This document shows positions 1 to 11,448 of a DNA stretch of 64,000 nucleotides, piece after piece. Below the pieces are notes generated by a model that saw nothing but the letters and a program-made list of their open reading frames with translations, ran no database searches and was not told the origin of the DNA. Location of the stretch: NCBI GenBank assembly GCA_000507305.1, contig DF239147.1, positions 1-64,000 of the forward strand, in the 5' to 3' direction. This DNA is from Breviolum minutum Mf 1.05b.01 (Eukaryota; Sar; Dinophyceae; Suessiales; Symbiodiniaceae). Within the stretch, counting starts at the first letter, position 1; each line of letters opens with the position of its first letter. Both the position numbers and the translations under genes were made by a program.

Positions 1-1054
1 CCCCCTAAAAACGGCCTTGTTAAGGATTTATTCAGCATCATTGGTCCTTAAGTTGGCTTTATTAGGTGGCCTTATTTCCGGGAGGAAACGTGGCAATTGG
101 GGGTGGGCGCCTTACATTCCCATGAGACCAGTCTGGATTCTTATGGGCTTCCGTGTCCGAGAAAAAAACGTTTTGATTATAACAACCCAGCATGGATAGG
201 AATGGTATATTCAGTAGCATCCCTTGATAAAGAACAGATCAACCATGTCATCGAGGTATACCTATACCAGCGTTATAGAGCTGATTGGGCAAATATTAGT
301 ACAGTTTTGCAAGCTAGTTTGGTCAATTTAGCAACTCAGATCATACCCTCAAACAAGAAATTCCGCACTGATTCCATCACACTCTTGTTATACTGGAAAA
401 ATATGTTTTTCGGTTTCACATGTGCCCCCTCCAAAACTACTACTAAAATGTTTTATTCTCGAAACTCGTGCATGCAAAATAGGGGTCGGTCCCTTTGTAA
501 CGAAAATCCCACTTACTTTCCATTATACTGGCTGTTTGATAGGGATATTTTTAATGGTTGCTTATACCCACATAACTGGGCAATATAATTCTCTATACAA
601 TACCCTGAGGGCTTTTTCATTGCTCAATTTGGTTTCTTTCATCAACATTTCATCAACTCTTCAAACAAACTTTCCTGTTTTGCGGAACATCCGAGGATGG
701 AAAACTTCCTTGTTTGCTTCTGACCTGCTGAATGAGTTCACCCTGAAACCTAAACAAATGTTTGTAAATCTTTTATTTTGATTTGCTTCAGGTGGTTGGA
801 ACCACAAAGCATATTCCCCAAATTGGGGGGTTTCATGGTGAGTTTCATCCCATGGGATCGACTCCGTAAGAAAATTCACCGAAAACTTCTCACAAATCCA
901 AGTTTAAAGTGCCTTTAAAAATCAGGATTCCAACTCCCGAAAAACGAGTGACGACTTCCTCTCCTGCTCTGTTTCGGTCATATGGTAATTGTAGTTCGTA
1001 GCACACCATTCATGTGCGGATTTTCTATCCTCATATGTTTTTGTATTTGCTTAC
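1..1054. other. Repeat-derived non-coding stretch
   Basis: I see no convincing gene here. Bases 60-125 resemble one half of inverted-repeat family N (compare 6635-6750). Bases about 455-615 are a worn copy of family E, with the ACTTTCCATTATACTGG left part and a right part ending in CATTGCTC. Overlapping short open frames run in several phases with no coding bias. Confidence 0.5.
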
Positions 1055-1225
1055 AGGCGCACAGGTGAAAGGAAGCTCGGAAGGCCAGCTGTTCGGCTGT
1101 ACTCCAATAGCCCGCGTGTGCATACGGGCATTGTTCAATGGGGCACGTGGCAATGCGGTGTTGATGGCAGAATTCGTTACAGACAACCCAAATTCGGGAG
1201 TTTTTTTTTCGGACACTAGCCGTTG
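1055..1225 (-). CDS. Exon candidate encoding a CCCH-type zinc finger
   Basis: The minus frame encodes CNEFCHQHRIATC followed by PIEQCPYAHAGYW. Counting from the second Cys gives C-x7-C-x4-C-x3-H, which fits the CCCH zinc-finger spacing, and CPYAH is the usual end of such fingers. CCCH fingers typically bind RNA. The 3' border is supported by a strong donor: codon GCC T is followed directly by GTAAGC at 1054-1049. The 5' border is unclear because a duplicated A-rich block (GTCCGAAAAAAAA...CTCCCG, twice between about 1195 and 1280) lies just upstream. The + strand is also open here, starting after a TTGCTTACAG acceptor-like site, so orientation rests on the zinc-finger match. The rest of the gene is not identified. 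Confidence 0.5.
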
Positions 1226-2052
1226 CCACCTTGAACAACAAAAAGCCACAGTGACGGGAGTTTTTTTTCGGACAAATCTTCAGTCTGGCTATCAAGCACC
1301 CCATCTCATTGTCAGAATCACCATATCCGATCACTCATTGAATTGAAGGGGCCAAGCGCTTGACCATGAATCGACGTCGCCAGAGATGATGATCAATCGA
1401 CTGCCAAACTCGCTTCTCATCGGAGGTCTTTGCTTGAAACATATGACTTCGCCAGTCGTCCAACCTAGGAGATATTCTGTTTGGTGTTCAACCCTCACCT
1501 GGTTGCAAGGTCATTTAGTAGGGAAAATTGTTGGCGCAAGTACATTGTATTGTCCCTGTGGAGTAGCTGCGGCTCATCATTCTGCCTGCATCAGGCCCTG
1601 AGGCGTTTCTTCGCCAAAACCTTTTCCTCCCGGGCTTGGCGCTTGAGGTCTGCTCTTCGCTGGCGGACCCGTTTGTTGATTGAACATCTGATTTAGCAGG
1701 TTTAGAGGGCTTGTCTTCCAACCACTGTTTTCAGGGCACATTCGTTAGTTTTCGGGGGGGGGGGTACATCATTGAAGTTTATCAGCAAAAACTCAAGAAC
1801 AAGGATGAAAAATGAAAGACAAGCCGCGGCTTCCTTTTGGGTCCCGTTTGTAACATGTTCAGGGGTTTTCGTTGTGAAACTTCGGGTGGGTGTAAGGACT
1901 TTGTCCGGTAGGATATCAACTTGAACACGTCCATGACCTCGATCTGAGTGTGGCCGCTGCTTGGAAGGGCAACGTCACTTTCGGCTCCTTAGGCCTGAGC
2001 GAAGCCACGCGCGACTGGGACTTGGATAACCTTTCGAATGGTTGATGTCAAA

Positions 2053-2196
2053 AAGGTGGGCCCCGAGCCTAGGTATAAATGGTGTATTAATGGCGCCCTT
2101 ATGAATGGCCGAAAATAAATAGGTAATTGGAGTTATAACCCTGGCCTACTTATAAAGGGGTTGTAGCTAGATTTATAACTGATAGGGGCCCACCTT
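2053..2196. repeat. Inverted-repeat element, family I (AAGGTGGGCCC ends)
   Basis: The ends AAGGTGGGCCC and GGGCCCACCTT are inverted. The interior repeats GGAGTTATAACCC and TATAAATGG motifs, as in the copies at 11321-11448 and 24515-24585. It is non-coding and looks like a non-autonomous DNA element. Confidence 0.6.
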
Positions 2197-2888
2197 GAAG
2201 GAAGATGTTTTGTTGGTTGGATTCTTTGTTTAGGTCGACATAGACCTAGGTACTGTCTCAGCTAGCCCAGACCCTTTTCGGTGGGAGATGCTGGTTTCAT
2301 CATGCAAGCTCCTGCCCTTTCTGCAAAGGGGCGTTGAATTATAGTTTTACCCCAGGAAACCTTACCTTCATCACCTTAGTTGTAGTGGAAATCAAGCAGG
2401 AATTTGCATCCAAGTATCCAACAGCTTTTGGGGGGCCCATTACTGTAGCTGGTAGCTTGGGTATGATCCAAGAGTACTTTGGCAGTTGGGCCCATAAATT
2501 GTTGATTTGCCTCCCCTGTGGCCACTCCCTAGAAGAGTTGAACAAAATGTCGGTTAATATGTTGGTTAATAAGTTCATAGGAACCAAGGGAATGGTATAT
2601 TTACCTACTTGGATGGTTGCGGTACACGTACATGTATGAATCAAACATAGATTCGGAAACTCTCCCAGCCAGGTAGTCCTATAGGTTTCCGTTTCAATGT
2701 GGCCAGAACCAACATGTTTATAATCCAATCATGTGGGCAACCTCAATCCTATGCATAGAAGGGTGGTCCTTACTATCCCATGACTTAAGGTTACCCTAAA
2801 CCCCAGGATCGACTCAAAGGTATAAAGGCTACATTTAAACCAATGGATTGGCCAAGTAAATATCCAACATCTTCTTCTGCCCTGTTTC

Positions 2889-2995
2889 CAAAAATACGGG
2901 TGTGAAACACCCCAAAAGGGATGGTTGATTTTCCGGGAAAACCCTTTTTTGGAATGGATGATTTGGGGGGTAGCCATCCCATATTTTTGGAAATG
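2889..2995. repeat. Inverted-repeat element, family K (diverged copy)
   Basis: The left end GTTTCCAAAAATACGGGTG pairs with the right end CCATATTTTTGGAAATGCCC. The internal GGATGATTTGGGGG motif is shared with the copies at 39605, 41173 and 46471. Confidence 0.5.
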
Positions 2996-3155
2996 CCCTT
3001 GACTTGTTTGTTACAGCTCTGAGGAGTAGAACTTCAATGGACCTGGAAGGCTACCATAGGCCTGGCCAACTGTGGATCCAAGCACCAATGGCTACGCCAA
3101 AAAACACCAGCAACAGCTGGCCAACACTACAACTCATAGTGGATTCCATGAAAGT

Positions 3156-3262
3156 TACCCTTCCTCCCATAATCATGGAAGTGGAAAACCCACCCTAAAT
3201 GAAACGAAAGCAATATTGGAGGGACCCAGATTTCCACTTCCATGATTGTGGGAGAAAGGGTG
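3156..3262. repeat. Long hairpin, arms of about 33 bp
   Basis: TACCCTTCCTCCCATAATCA on the left is inverted on the right as TGATTGTGGGAGAAAGGGTG, and pairing continues through CATGGAAGTGGAAA. The arms are about 80-90 percent complementary around a loop of about 40 bp. It is a non-coding MITE-like element; related ends occur at 4910-4935 and 5130-5170. Confidence 0.55.
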
Positions 3263-3405
3263 CGTGTTTAGGTCCCAAGCAGTAAAACAATATAGTGATT
3301 CGATTCAAATTCCCACTGCGTTGCCCAGTAGGTTTTCTCTTGCACTATTTGGACCCATCCGTTTTCTGTGGACAATTCCCTTGGTGCGTAGAATCATCAA
3401 CATGC

Positions 3406-3510
3406 TCAGGTACCTAAAATGGAGGTGCTCACCATGTAAGTAGTCCTATAAGGGAAACCTGATCCCCAAAACAGCCTTACAAGGTAGTACCTCCATTTTT
3501 TGTACCTGAA
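3406..3510. repeat. Inverted repeat with AGGTAC-TAAAATGGAGGT ends
   Basis: CAGGTACCTAAAATGGAGGT at the left is inverted at the right as ACCTCCATTTTTTGTACCTG. A half-copy of the same end occurs near 22655-22680. Non-coding. Confidence 0.5.
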
Positions 3511-4315
3511 ACTTTTGGTGATAGAATGGGGTTGGTCAACCCTTCCTTATCTTCCTTTGCTTCTCGTAATTCGGTCGCTTGCTATGAACCACCCTCACTG
3601 TCCGCTGGGATTGTTGACTGGGATCATTTAGTAATCAGGAAACATAACCATCCTGAACATTCAACCTGGAACTCAACAAAAACCAAGAAAAAGAATAGTC
3701 TTACTGAAATTTTGTTGACGAACAAAAAACCTTATCTTATAAAATGGCCGTCGACTTTACAGAAAACAAAACACAATCAACAAAAGACTCGTGGACTTCG
3801 AATTCCAGGGACATCCTTTTTAATGTACATTTTTTAGGCGACCGGGAATCAACATATTTGTACCAGGGTCAATCAACTCCTTATATTTTGGGGGATTAAC
3901 TCATCCCACCTTTTTAATGATGGAAAAGTCTTTTAAGGGGCATGTAAAAACACCCACACTTCGGTGGATTTGTGACCCCCCCCCCCCTCCTGAGCTCGGT
4001 AGGGAATGAGGGAATGAAGCTCGGTAGGTTGTGATGGTGGGAATTCGTTGCCTCATTCTCTAAGAAACGACAGCCTGAAATATTTGAAAGCTTTTTAGTG
4101 CCTGTTCATATTTTCATGGCGACAGTCAACCTACACTCCCCCCCCCGCGGGCCACGTACCCCCAGAAAGAAGGGTTTAAATAGCCGGCCTTTAAGGGAAT
4201 GGTTATTTGTTATATAGCTTCAGGATTTTCCATTTCCGTGCCCCAAAAAAAAGTTGGTCCCCACAAATTCCACCAAGGTAAAGGCCGAAAAACCACCCAC
4301 CAATCCCCCAAGAAT

Positions 4316-4439
4316 TTTTCTCCGCTGGAAAGTCGTCGGCGCCTGTGAACTTTGACCTGTCACGGCCCGGTTCGTGTGGCGGTGTTTTGGGGTGCAGATT
4401 TTCGGCCTCCCCCTTCAGGTGCGCATTGAAGATAGACAA
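4316..4439 (-). CDS. Unidentified exon candidate
   Basis: The minus frame reads a hydrophilic peptide containing EAENLHPKTPPHEPGRD and SKFTGADDFPAEK. Base composition is clearly more GC-rich than its surroundings and the codons look coding. I do not recognise a domain. Borders are uncertain; the frame continues below 4316 into lower-complexity sequence. Confidence 0.3.
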
Positions 4440-4886
4440 ACTCCTAGGAAATCACCCTGTTCCTCCTAAAACTGGGAGGTTTAAAGCTTCCCTTTTCTTT
4501 TGAGAATCTTTTGTGAACACTAGGGGAAAAAAGAAAAGGAAACCCATGCGAATCTATGATCAACTGGATGGTGGATCAGATTTTAGTGTTTTTAGGATTC
4601 TTATCACCCCGGAAAAGTGAAATTGGACTCTTATTGCCTTCCCTAAAACTAACAGCGTTGGACCCCTGAACATCGGCGATTTTCGCAAAAAGAAAGCTGT
4701 CTTCCAACCATCTATTTTCGGGTGCGAGCTGTTAGTTTCAAGGAGGGTATGTCAGTTCCCTGGAGGGTACACCCCGGGACAAAAAACATCTCAAAGTTGC
4801 TTAATCCGCCAATATGTGTGTTTCCGTGTACAAATGCTCGCAACCAATTCACAGACCCTAAAAGGATGGGCCTAGTAAGATCCAAT

Positions 4887-4954
4887 CCAAATGGTATATC
4901 AATACGTAGTACCCTTTCTCCCGTAATCATGGTTCACGTAGATATACCATTTGG
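4887..4954. repeat. Palindrome with CCAAATGGTATATC arms
   Basis: CCAAATGGTATATC at 4887 is exactly inverted as GATATACCATTTGG ending at 4954. The loop carries ACCCTTTCTCCCGTAATCAT, which also occurs in the element at 3156-3262. Confidence 0.55.
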
Positions 4955-5595
4955 AAGAGTCATATTGGGATCATATGGGAATACGAAAGGATGCTACATC
5001 TTATGGAATCATCATAGGGTCCCTTTCCCAATTCTTCCAAATGAGTGCATCTTTCATGGTCCAGCGAAAATGACCGCATTTGAAAGGTAATATTGGAGAT
5101 ACCCCCCCCCCATTTTTTACTGAATCATGACTATGGGAGGAATGGTAATTGATCCCATAATCATGAACCATCCAGTTTATGTTGCTGAGCAGTGGAAATG
5201 ATGTGCTTGGATAGTAAAAATCTGCAACACTTGAGAGGACCCATAGGAGCCATGACAAAACTCAACCATGCATGTGCCCTGGAAGTCCGTGGCCACCATT
5301 TTTGATAGGTTGGTTTCCGAACCACCATTCTTTTAGTAGGGGCTTATCATCATCCAAAAAAAGAACTCCATATTTGAAATAGTGGTTGAATTCCAGGGTG
5401 TAGGTATACCTATACTACCAGTCACATGGATCTTAAAGGGGGAGATGTACTGCTGACCATCCCAGCATAAAGTCAAGTCAGCTGCACCATACATACTTTG
5501 AACCTCAATGGGGGCCGAAACGTCTGGGGTTGTGACGAGAGAAATTCGAGTTAAACAAGCATTGGTCGATTGTTGAAATGGTTGGTAATTGACAA

Positions 5596-5733
5596 AAACA
5601 AACAAACAAACAAACAAACAAACAAACAAACAAACAAACAAACAAACAAACAAACAAACAAACAAACAAACAAACAAACAAACAAACAAACAAACAAACC
5701 AACAACAAACAAACAAACAAACAAACAAACAAA
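5596..5733. repeat. (CAAA)n microsatellite, about 138 bp
   Basis: An almost perfect run of CAAA units is interrupted near 5700 by CCAACAA. The long Lys/Gln/Thr/Asn and Cys/Leu/Phe/Val frames across it are artefacts of the repeat. Confidence 0.97.
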
Positions 5734-5952
5734 CACACAAGCAAATAATAAACAACTAATCCGTTCGAAATTGATCAACTGACTATCACAAAAAAAACCA
5801 CAACTCCTGGACACATTTCGAATCTCCACAATCTGCATCTTTTTGGGCCAAAAAATATCTCCATCTCAGACAGTTGGTCCATGAAGTTGGAAAGGTCCAA
5901 TATATGGAGGAGTTCATTGTCCCAGGTCCACTCAAGTGGAGCTGATGGAATC

Positions 5953-6073
5953 CTGTTGGATGGTTCCGAAATCCCAAGGCCAACCACCTGGGATTTTGTT
6001 AAAAACCCTCATAAGTAAATGGGATACTTAAAAACCATATCAACTGGTGCAGGATTTTGTCCATCAACTGGTA
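5953..6073. repeat. Inverted-repeat element, family J (diverged copy)
   Basis: It begins CTGTTGGATGGTTCCGAAATCC and ends ATTTTGTCCATCAACTGGTA, matching the family-J ends CTGTTGATGGA and TCCATCAACAG. The interior shares ATCAACTGGTGCAGGATTTTG with the copies at 43070 and 47222. Confidence 0.55.
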
Positions 6074-6634
6074 TTTACCTACATTTTTTTAGTAGTTTAG
6101 AGGGGAATTAAAGTAAATACAACCTACATTGAAGTGTTTGGGCATGTGAGGGGTGCACAAAAGAGATCTTGTTGTTTTGCCAAACAAACAAGGAAGAATA
6201 CTTCTATTGTGGCAAAAAATGCACAAGAGTTGTTTAAGCCCGACTCACTTATAATCTCCATGCTTCTTACCGAACATCAAGGGGTGGCTTCTAGCATGAC
6301 TCACGTGACTCATATTTTTCTTTGGAGTTAAATGATGGAACACGCAGACTTTCTACACCTGGCTCTTCCGCCAGTTGTTACCCCGAAACTAACATCAAAA
6401 GCACCTGGAAAATAATGCTTGGAAGACAAACGATGTGTTTTTGGGATACGGCCAATTTTCATGGGCAAAACGGCAAACTCGCTTGTAGTTCTAGGGTGGC
6501 CACCATTTTGGCGGTCCGAAAAAAGAAATCTTTAAAATTCCTTCAGCCCAAAGAATTTGAGTCTTTTGACATGAGAAGTTGGACGTCAGATTTTTTGGGA
6601 TTGAACAAAATCTAATGGGAATCTAAGGGGCTTA

Positions 6635-6750
6635 CCCCCAATGCCAACCCCTCCAAGAAATCAGGCCTTATGAAGGGGTTATTAACCATCATGGTCCCTT
6701 AATAATCCCTTAAAAAAGGCCTTATTTTCTGGAAGGGGTGGCATTGGGGG
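6635..6750. repeat. Inverted-repeat element, family N
   Basis: CCCCCAATGCCAACCCCTCC at the left is inverted at the right as GGAAGGGGTGGCATTGGGGG. The inner arms are AGGCCTTAT-type. Related halves lie at 60-125 and directly beyond the retrotransposon at 58226-58295. Confidence 0.6.
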
Positions 6751-8315
6751 GCGCCCTTTGATTCCTATGAAAATCTGAGAAACACACATCTTGGTGGACA
6801 TGCTGAAAGGCTAAGAAGAAGATTGCTTGAATTTGGAGTTGGAGGGGAGAACACACAAAAAAATCAAAATCTTTCCTTCAGCAACCAACATGTGTAACTT
6901 GAAAGACGTTTTTTTTTCTAACAGCGCTTCAGAACCTGCTTTCAGGAACGTTTTTTGGGAGAACCTCAGAACAAAACAAATAAAGTACTGTAAGCAGTTT
7001 GTAGATCATAGGATTTTTGCTACCCCTCTGAAATTCAAGATAGACACCCAAACTAGCCATGTTAATGTTTTGAAAGGAGATACCTTTTGGGAAAGGATGT
7101 GATTTTAAGGCAACTTACTTGGGAATTGAAAGCCAAAATCCGTCACAAATGTGTTAGACATTTTTTTGGAGGATGGTCACACTCCCTCAAACTAACATAA
7201 CAACACAACTCAAAATGGATGATTGGAATACGATCGTTTCTTTTTCGAATGGCCCATTTTCAGGGGCAAGGCTGTTATTTTTAAGGGAGGTTAAACCCCG
7301 ATCCTTTTTTTCGGCAGAAACACTCGATGATTTTGGGTGTCATAGATGAAATGTGCCTACCATAAGATCCAAAAGAATCATTGGAGCTTCCTTATAGAGG
7401 GGTTTAACTCTGCAAAAGCAGCTTAGCAGGGTTCTGGGATTTCCAAACCACCAGTTTTGAGATCCCATGATTCTTAGGGTAAGAAAAACGTGATGTTCCG
7501 GTGATGCCTTTCCCATCCTCTAAGGTCACGACGGAGGTGTTCGCTCTCCTCAGACAATGGTTGAATTGAAGCATGAGCACAAAAATGTATCAGAAGCTAC
7601 GCTTGCTGGTGTATCCCGTATACACACATGGGTGGTAGTAGTTTTGTTGACGTGGCATGCATTAATGTATGTATGTGTGAAGTACATATACACAATGATA
7701 AACTATCATATATACACATGCAGCCACATGCAAGAATCTTTTTTGACACATGTGTGTCTATGTATATGTATATGTACGTACCTTACATGTTTGCCTGGGT
7801 ATGCTTCACACGTCTCCCTTTCCTTAATATCTCACTCACTTCCGTGACAATGCATCATACCGGTTGGTAAATAGGGATCCGGGATCCTTATAATTGCATA
7901 ACTGCGTAGTATAATCCCACTCTTACAGCAAATAACCAGGGTCTACTGGTCACTGCTCACTTCGCAAATCATATATCAACTGGATGTGATACCACGAATC
8001 TGGTGGCAAGTCTTGTGGGATGCGTAATGTTTGCTTTCCAGTTTCCCGCCGTAGATGTGCGCTGTGGTGAATCTGTATCTTCACTAAAGGAAGCTCATCT
8101 TCCATAAACCTCCCAGTTTCATCAAACAAAACTGTCAACAAAAACGCCGGTCACAAAAGCTATCACCTTTTTTTTGTAGGGTTCATCTATATCTCCATTC
8201 CCACTAAGACATTGAGGTCAATTTACAACTCAAAACACCCAAGGTCAAAAACACCAAAAAAGGAAACTAAGGTCAAACACAACTCAAAGAAACTAAGGTC
8301 CCCAAAAAACAAATC

Positions 8316-8353
8316 CTAAGCTTTGCCAAACATAAACAACCTTCCGACCACGA
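8316..8353 (-). CDS. Short exon candidate downstream of family-H intron
   Basis: On the minus strand this follows ...TCCAAG of the element. Read in phase 1 it gives (G)TC GTG GTC GGA AGG TTG TTT ATG TTT GGC AAA, open until TAG at 8318. With the segment at 8478-8504 it forms a continuous frame across the element. The peptide is too short to identify. Confidence 0.3.
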
Positions 8354-8477
8354 CTTGGACGATTCCCCACCGTCGTTAGTGAAGGAGCTGATAAGCCATT
8401 TATAACTATACTAACCCTAGAGGACTTACTAACCACTGCCGTGGGCCAACTACTATACAAGTCATGGGATGATCCTC
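8354..8477 (-). repeat. Family-H inverted repeat behaving as an intron (introner candidate)
   Basis: On the minus strand the 124-bp element starts GAGGATCATCCCATG and ends GGGAATCGTCCAAG. The ends are inverted copies of each other, which is the family-H signature CTTGGAGGATCATCCC. Excising it joins ...CCT TTG CTT G to TC GTG GTC..., a phase-1 junction with an open frame on both sides. The borders would be GA-AG rather than GT-AG. GA donors have been reported for dinoflagellates; whether they are used here is inference. Confidence 0.45.
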
Positions 8478-8504
8478 CAAGCAAAGGTCTCTGATTCCAA
8501 GTCA
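8478..8504 (-). CDS. 27-nt micro-exon candidate upstream of family-H intron
   Basis: Read on the minus strand after an acceptor-like TTTCTTTCAG, it encodes TWNQRPLL in the frame that continues after the element at 8354-8477. On its own it is too short to prove. Confidence 0.25.
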
Positions 8505-9248
8505 CTGAAAGAAATTGTCCCCGTATAACCCCCCCCCCCCGGTTGGCGGTTGGCACGCGCCCCGGTTGGAGGGGCAACCGTTGCCCGGTTTCGGGCCGAG
8601 ACTGAGTTGTGGGTGTGATGTCGGAGCTAGCTGAGATTCAGGTACTGGGATGTGATCTGACCATCACCAACCTGAATTTTTCTACAAAATTTGGGTGATT
8701 GATATGTGATGATCCTGAGGGGGGCAGTTTTAAGTTACCAATTCAAAAACAAGATTCTTTCGGCCAGTTTTTGTTGTGTGACATCACAATAAATTTGCCC
8801 AAATGGGATGCCAGTTGCCCTGATAATGTTGATTCATTTCAGTGGAATGAAATATGTTCGCCAGTTATCAGACCCTTGAAGTCCAACTGACCACCCATTG
8901 TTTTGTTAAAACCTTGGGGATTACGAGTCCTACCATTTTTTTAAAGTAGTCCGACTCTTATCATCATCCAAAAGGTTCACTATCCTTTTTCTTACTAGTG
9001 GCAATGACTTCAAGGCTATCTGCCTATATGTGCAATTTCCAACATCCTAGTAGTTCCCATGCATGGATTTTTGCATAATGCATCATACCAGTAGGTTGTT
9101 GCATCTTGCTCGGCAAACTGCCTTTTTATAATTCCTAGACGTGAATATTTCCGGCATTCTGGGGGGGATTCCCTGATCCTACACCACCACCATGTGGGGT
9201 GACTACGATTTGTCTAGATCTTGGTAATGCCTCGAACCAATAATCAAA

Positions 9249-9355
9249 TACCATCTGGTAATCTAACATAGCTGGCTGGAAAAGCCCCATTTTCAATAGG
9301 GAATACATCTTCAAAAGGTTCATGTTCTATTGTCATGTTAGTTCACCAGAGGGTA
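9249..9355. repeat. Inverted-repeat element, family C
   Basis: TACCATCTGGTAATCTAACA at the left pairs with TGTTAGTTCACCAGAGGGTA at the right. The interior motif AATACATCTTCAAAAGGTTCA recurs in 40949-41053. The TA at each end suggests a TA target duplication. Confidence 0.6.
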
Positions 9356-9430
9356 TTGGACACAAAAATGAGTTGAAGTTTAATTCCTCGGACCCTTTCA
9401 TTTTTCATTCTTCCATTGATCAAATCATAT

Positions 9431-9533
9431 CCCATGACGGATCCATGGGACGATTGTATATTTACTCACATGACTGGTGGATTTTTTATGGTAAATGTAA
9501 AGGTAAATATACCAGTCCCATCGATCCTATAGG
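9431..9533. repeat. Palindromic element, family F
   Basis: CCCATGACGGATCCATGGGA at the left is inverted to TCCCATCGATCCTATAGG at the right. The inner arms TATATTTAC and GTAAATATACC are the shared core of family F. Confidence 0.6.
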
Positions 9534-9754
9534 TATTGGATGACTGTTACCATGCCCGAAAAAAAAATAACCGCAAGCTTTGAGATAGGTTTGGGATTCC
9601 CAGCCCCCAAAAACCAAACTTCGAAAAGTCCTTTCCACAAATCAGCAGGTAAGGATTTGCTATCAAGCAATTTGCAAAACAAAACATCACACTAAATTAC
9701 CAATCTCCGTGCTTTATTTTTTCAAAAACGTTCAATCAAAATCAAGTATATGAT

Positions 9755-9859
9755 CACTCACCTGAAGTTTAACATAGCCCCTTTAAAGATACCATCCCAA
9801 AAGGAAAGTAGTCTTCTAACCATCATTTTTCAGGTGCTATGTCAAACTTCGGGGGTGTA
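9755..9859. repeat. Inverted-repeat element, family D
   Basis: ACCTGAAGTTTAACATAGCC on the left pairs with GCTATGTCAAACTTCGGGGG on the right, followed by TGTA. It is close in sequence to the copy at 48813-48917. Non-coding. Confidence 0.65.
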
Positions 9860-10157
9860 ATTGGTGGTTTGGGGCCCGGGTGGTTTGGATCGCCTAAAAT
9901 AGTCTTATGAATCCGGGATTGTTATGGTTTGGGGTACCCCTGTAGAATCCCAAAACCACCAAGCCAAACCCCTGGTAAACTAACAGCTCGCTTGCTGGAG
10001 TATCCCCATTTGCGCTAGAAAATACATCTTCAATCCGGGTCGATTTTCCAGCCAGCGATGTCATGTTAGTTTACGGAAGCGCAAACCATTTGCAAGATGA
10101 TCGATCAATCCTTCATTAAAACCCACCGGAATTCAGGTACCATGGCCAAAGGCAACA

Positions 10158-10251
10158 CTAAGGTCCAATAAAAACGACTACAAGTTTCACTCTTAGTGTC
10201 TGAAGCATTCCGCACAATTCGGGACGCAACTCATAGGCTGATAGAATCATT
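10158..10251 (-). CDS. Unidentified exon candidate downstream of family-J intron
   Basis: After CAACAG at the element end the minus strand reads A ATG ATT CTA TCA GCC..., encoding MILSAYELRPELCGMLQTL and continuing to a stop at 10158. Entry is in phase 2 (one base completes the codon), as for the other J elements. It is a hydrophobic, helix-like peptide with no family recognised. The actual donor may lie before the stop. Confidence 0.4.
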
Positions 10252-10374
10252 CTGTTGATGGTTCAGAAATCCGGCGAGAAAACCACCTGCATGGGATGTA
10301 TAAAACCCTATAAATAATGGGATGAACGGATAAACTACCAAGCTCAACTGGTTAGCCGGATTTCTTCCATCAAC
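10252..10374 (-). repeat. Family-J inverted repeat behaving as an intron (introner candidate)
   Basis: On the minus strand it begins GTTGATGGAAGAAATCCGGC and ends CTGAACCATCAACAG, so the inverted ends supply a GT donor and a CAG acceptor. The frame upstream (10375-10409) ends in CT, phase 2, and the downstream frame begins with A, giving one open reading frame after excision. Confidence 0.45.
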
Positions 10375-10409
10375 AGTAGGAGTCCAAATTGAACGATTCC
10401 TGAGATTTG
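10375..10409 (-). CDS. 35-nt exon candidate upstream of family-J intron
   Basis: After a CATAG acceptor-like site the minus strand reads 11 codons encoding QISGIVQFGLL and then CT before GTTGATGG. A second frame (MTSFNFIANLRNRSIWTPT) is also open across this stretch, so the frame choice relies on phase agreement with 10158-10251. Confidence 0.25.
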
Positions 10410-11320
10410 CTATGAAGTTAAAGCTGGTCATACCATCTTCTGGCAAAAGTAGCGTACTCTAAGGATCATTGGACCCTCCAATGGAAGGGATTAACATGTT
10501 TTGAATCTATTTTCCCTGGAGGTGTACATAGGTCCTTCTATCATGCAGTTTTGACCTCCCATGATTCCCCGATTTCCAAACCCGGGGCTTCCAACTTCGT
10601 AGACGACGACTTGTGAACGGTCGGCGGGACCGTGGGAACGTTTTTTCTCCAACTCGTGCCCGCAGCATCTTGATGACCCCAACTTCAAATCACTGCATGC
10701 AGCCTTCCATTTCAATCCCACTCAGAGGATCAACAACATTCACTTTTAACCGACGAGTTTTGGCACCCCGAATTCCCATAAGATCCATTCGTATGGGTAC
10801 AAACAGGTTTAATTTTAAGTGAGTTACATGAACAAAAGCCCACCAAATTCAAAGAGGCTAAGGGTATAAGGGACGACCAAAGATTTGCCAAGTATTATAA
10901 TTAATTGTACCTACATTTTAAATCCTGGCTTTGAACACTGGTGAACACTTGATTAGTAAAGGTTTTAATTTTGAATCTGGTTCCTTTCAACCAAATGAAT
11001 GATTATTTTTTCGCTCTGTTGCAGGGTTTTGAGAACCCCCAACCTATATATACATTTGAATTTACCATGCAAAAATCAACCATTATTCTATGAATCAGCC
11101 GGGATCTCAAAGTCACTGGTGGCTTGGAGACCTCTCTTGTTTGGAGGGTCCCAGCTGATTGTTAGGGCATACATTGGATCCAAAAAGTGTTTTGTTAAAA
11201 AGGCACCCTACAAAAAAGCTGGCAACCAAAAACCAATCAGTCTTGATCAACCAGCAGGGGCCCTGTGCGAGACGGCTAGTATGTTCAAAAGAAAAAAAAC
11301 TGACATGTTAGATGCCCAAC

Positions 11321-11448
11321 AAGGTGGGCCCTTACTAGTTAGTAATGGAGTTATAACCCCTATAAATAGCCTTACAAATGGGGTAACTGGGGTTATAACC
11401 TCTATAAACGGAGTTATACAACTACGTATAATTGGTAGGGGCCCACCT
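11321..11448. repeat. Inverted-repeat element, family I
   Basis: AAGGTGGGCCCTTACTAGTT is mirrored by ATTGGTAGGGGCCCACCT. The interior carries three GGAGTTATA(A/C) and GGGGTTATAACC motifs, so it has internal sub-repeats. Confidence 0.65.

Larger units (their letters stand above)
1226..4315. other. Repeat-filled non-coding stretch
   Basis: It holds a family-I element (2053-2196), a family-K copy (2889-2995) and two other inverted repeats (3156-3262 and 3406-3510). Both strands are open between 1515 and 1720. The minus frame there is hydrophilic (Ser/Lys/Pro rich) and could be a disordered exon, but no splice sites decide it. Confidence 0.45.
4440..8315. other. Repeat-filled non-coding stretch
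   Basis: It contains worn family-A/D inverted repeats (about 4640-4770, 6380-6480 and 7185-7315), a palindrome (4887-4954), a CAAA microsatellite, a family-J copy (5953-6073), a family-N element (6635-6750) and an E-like fragment (7857-7935). I find no exon I would defend. Confidence 0.4.
8505..10157. other. Repeat-filled non-coding stretch
   Basis: It contains a poly-C run at about 8530, a family-C element (9249-9355), a family-F palindrome (9431-9533), a family-D element (9755-9859) and a further C-like inverted repeat (about 9975-10080). No exon is recognised. Confidence 0.45.

Noticed and set aside
5333..5838. Long Cys/Leu/Phe/Val frames on the minus strand
   Set aside because: They are translations of the CAAA microsatellite.
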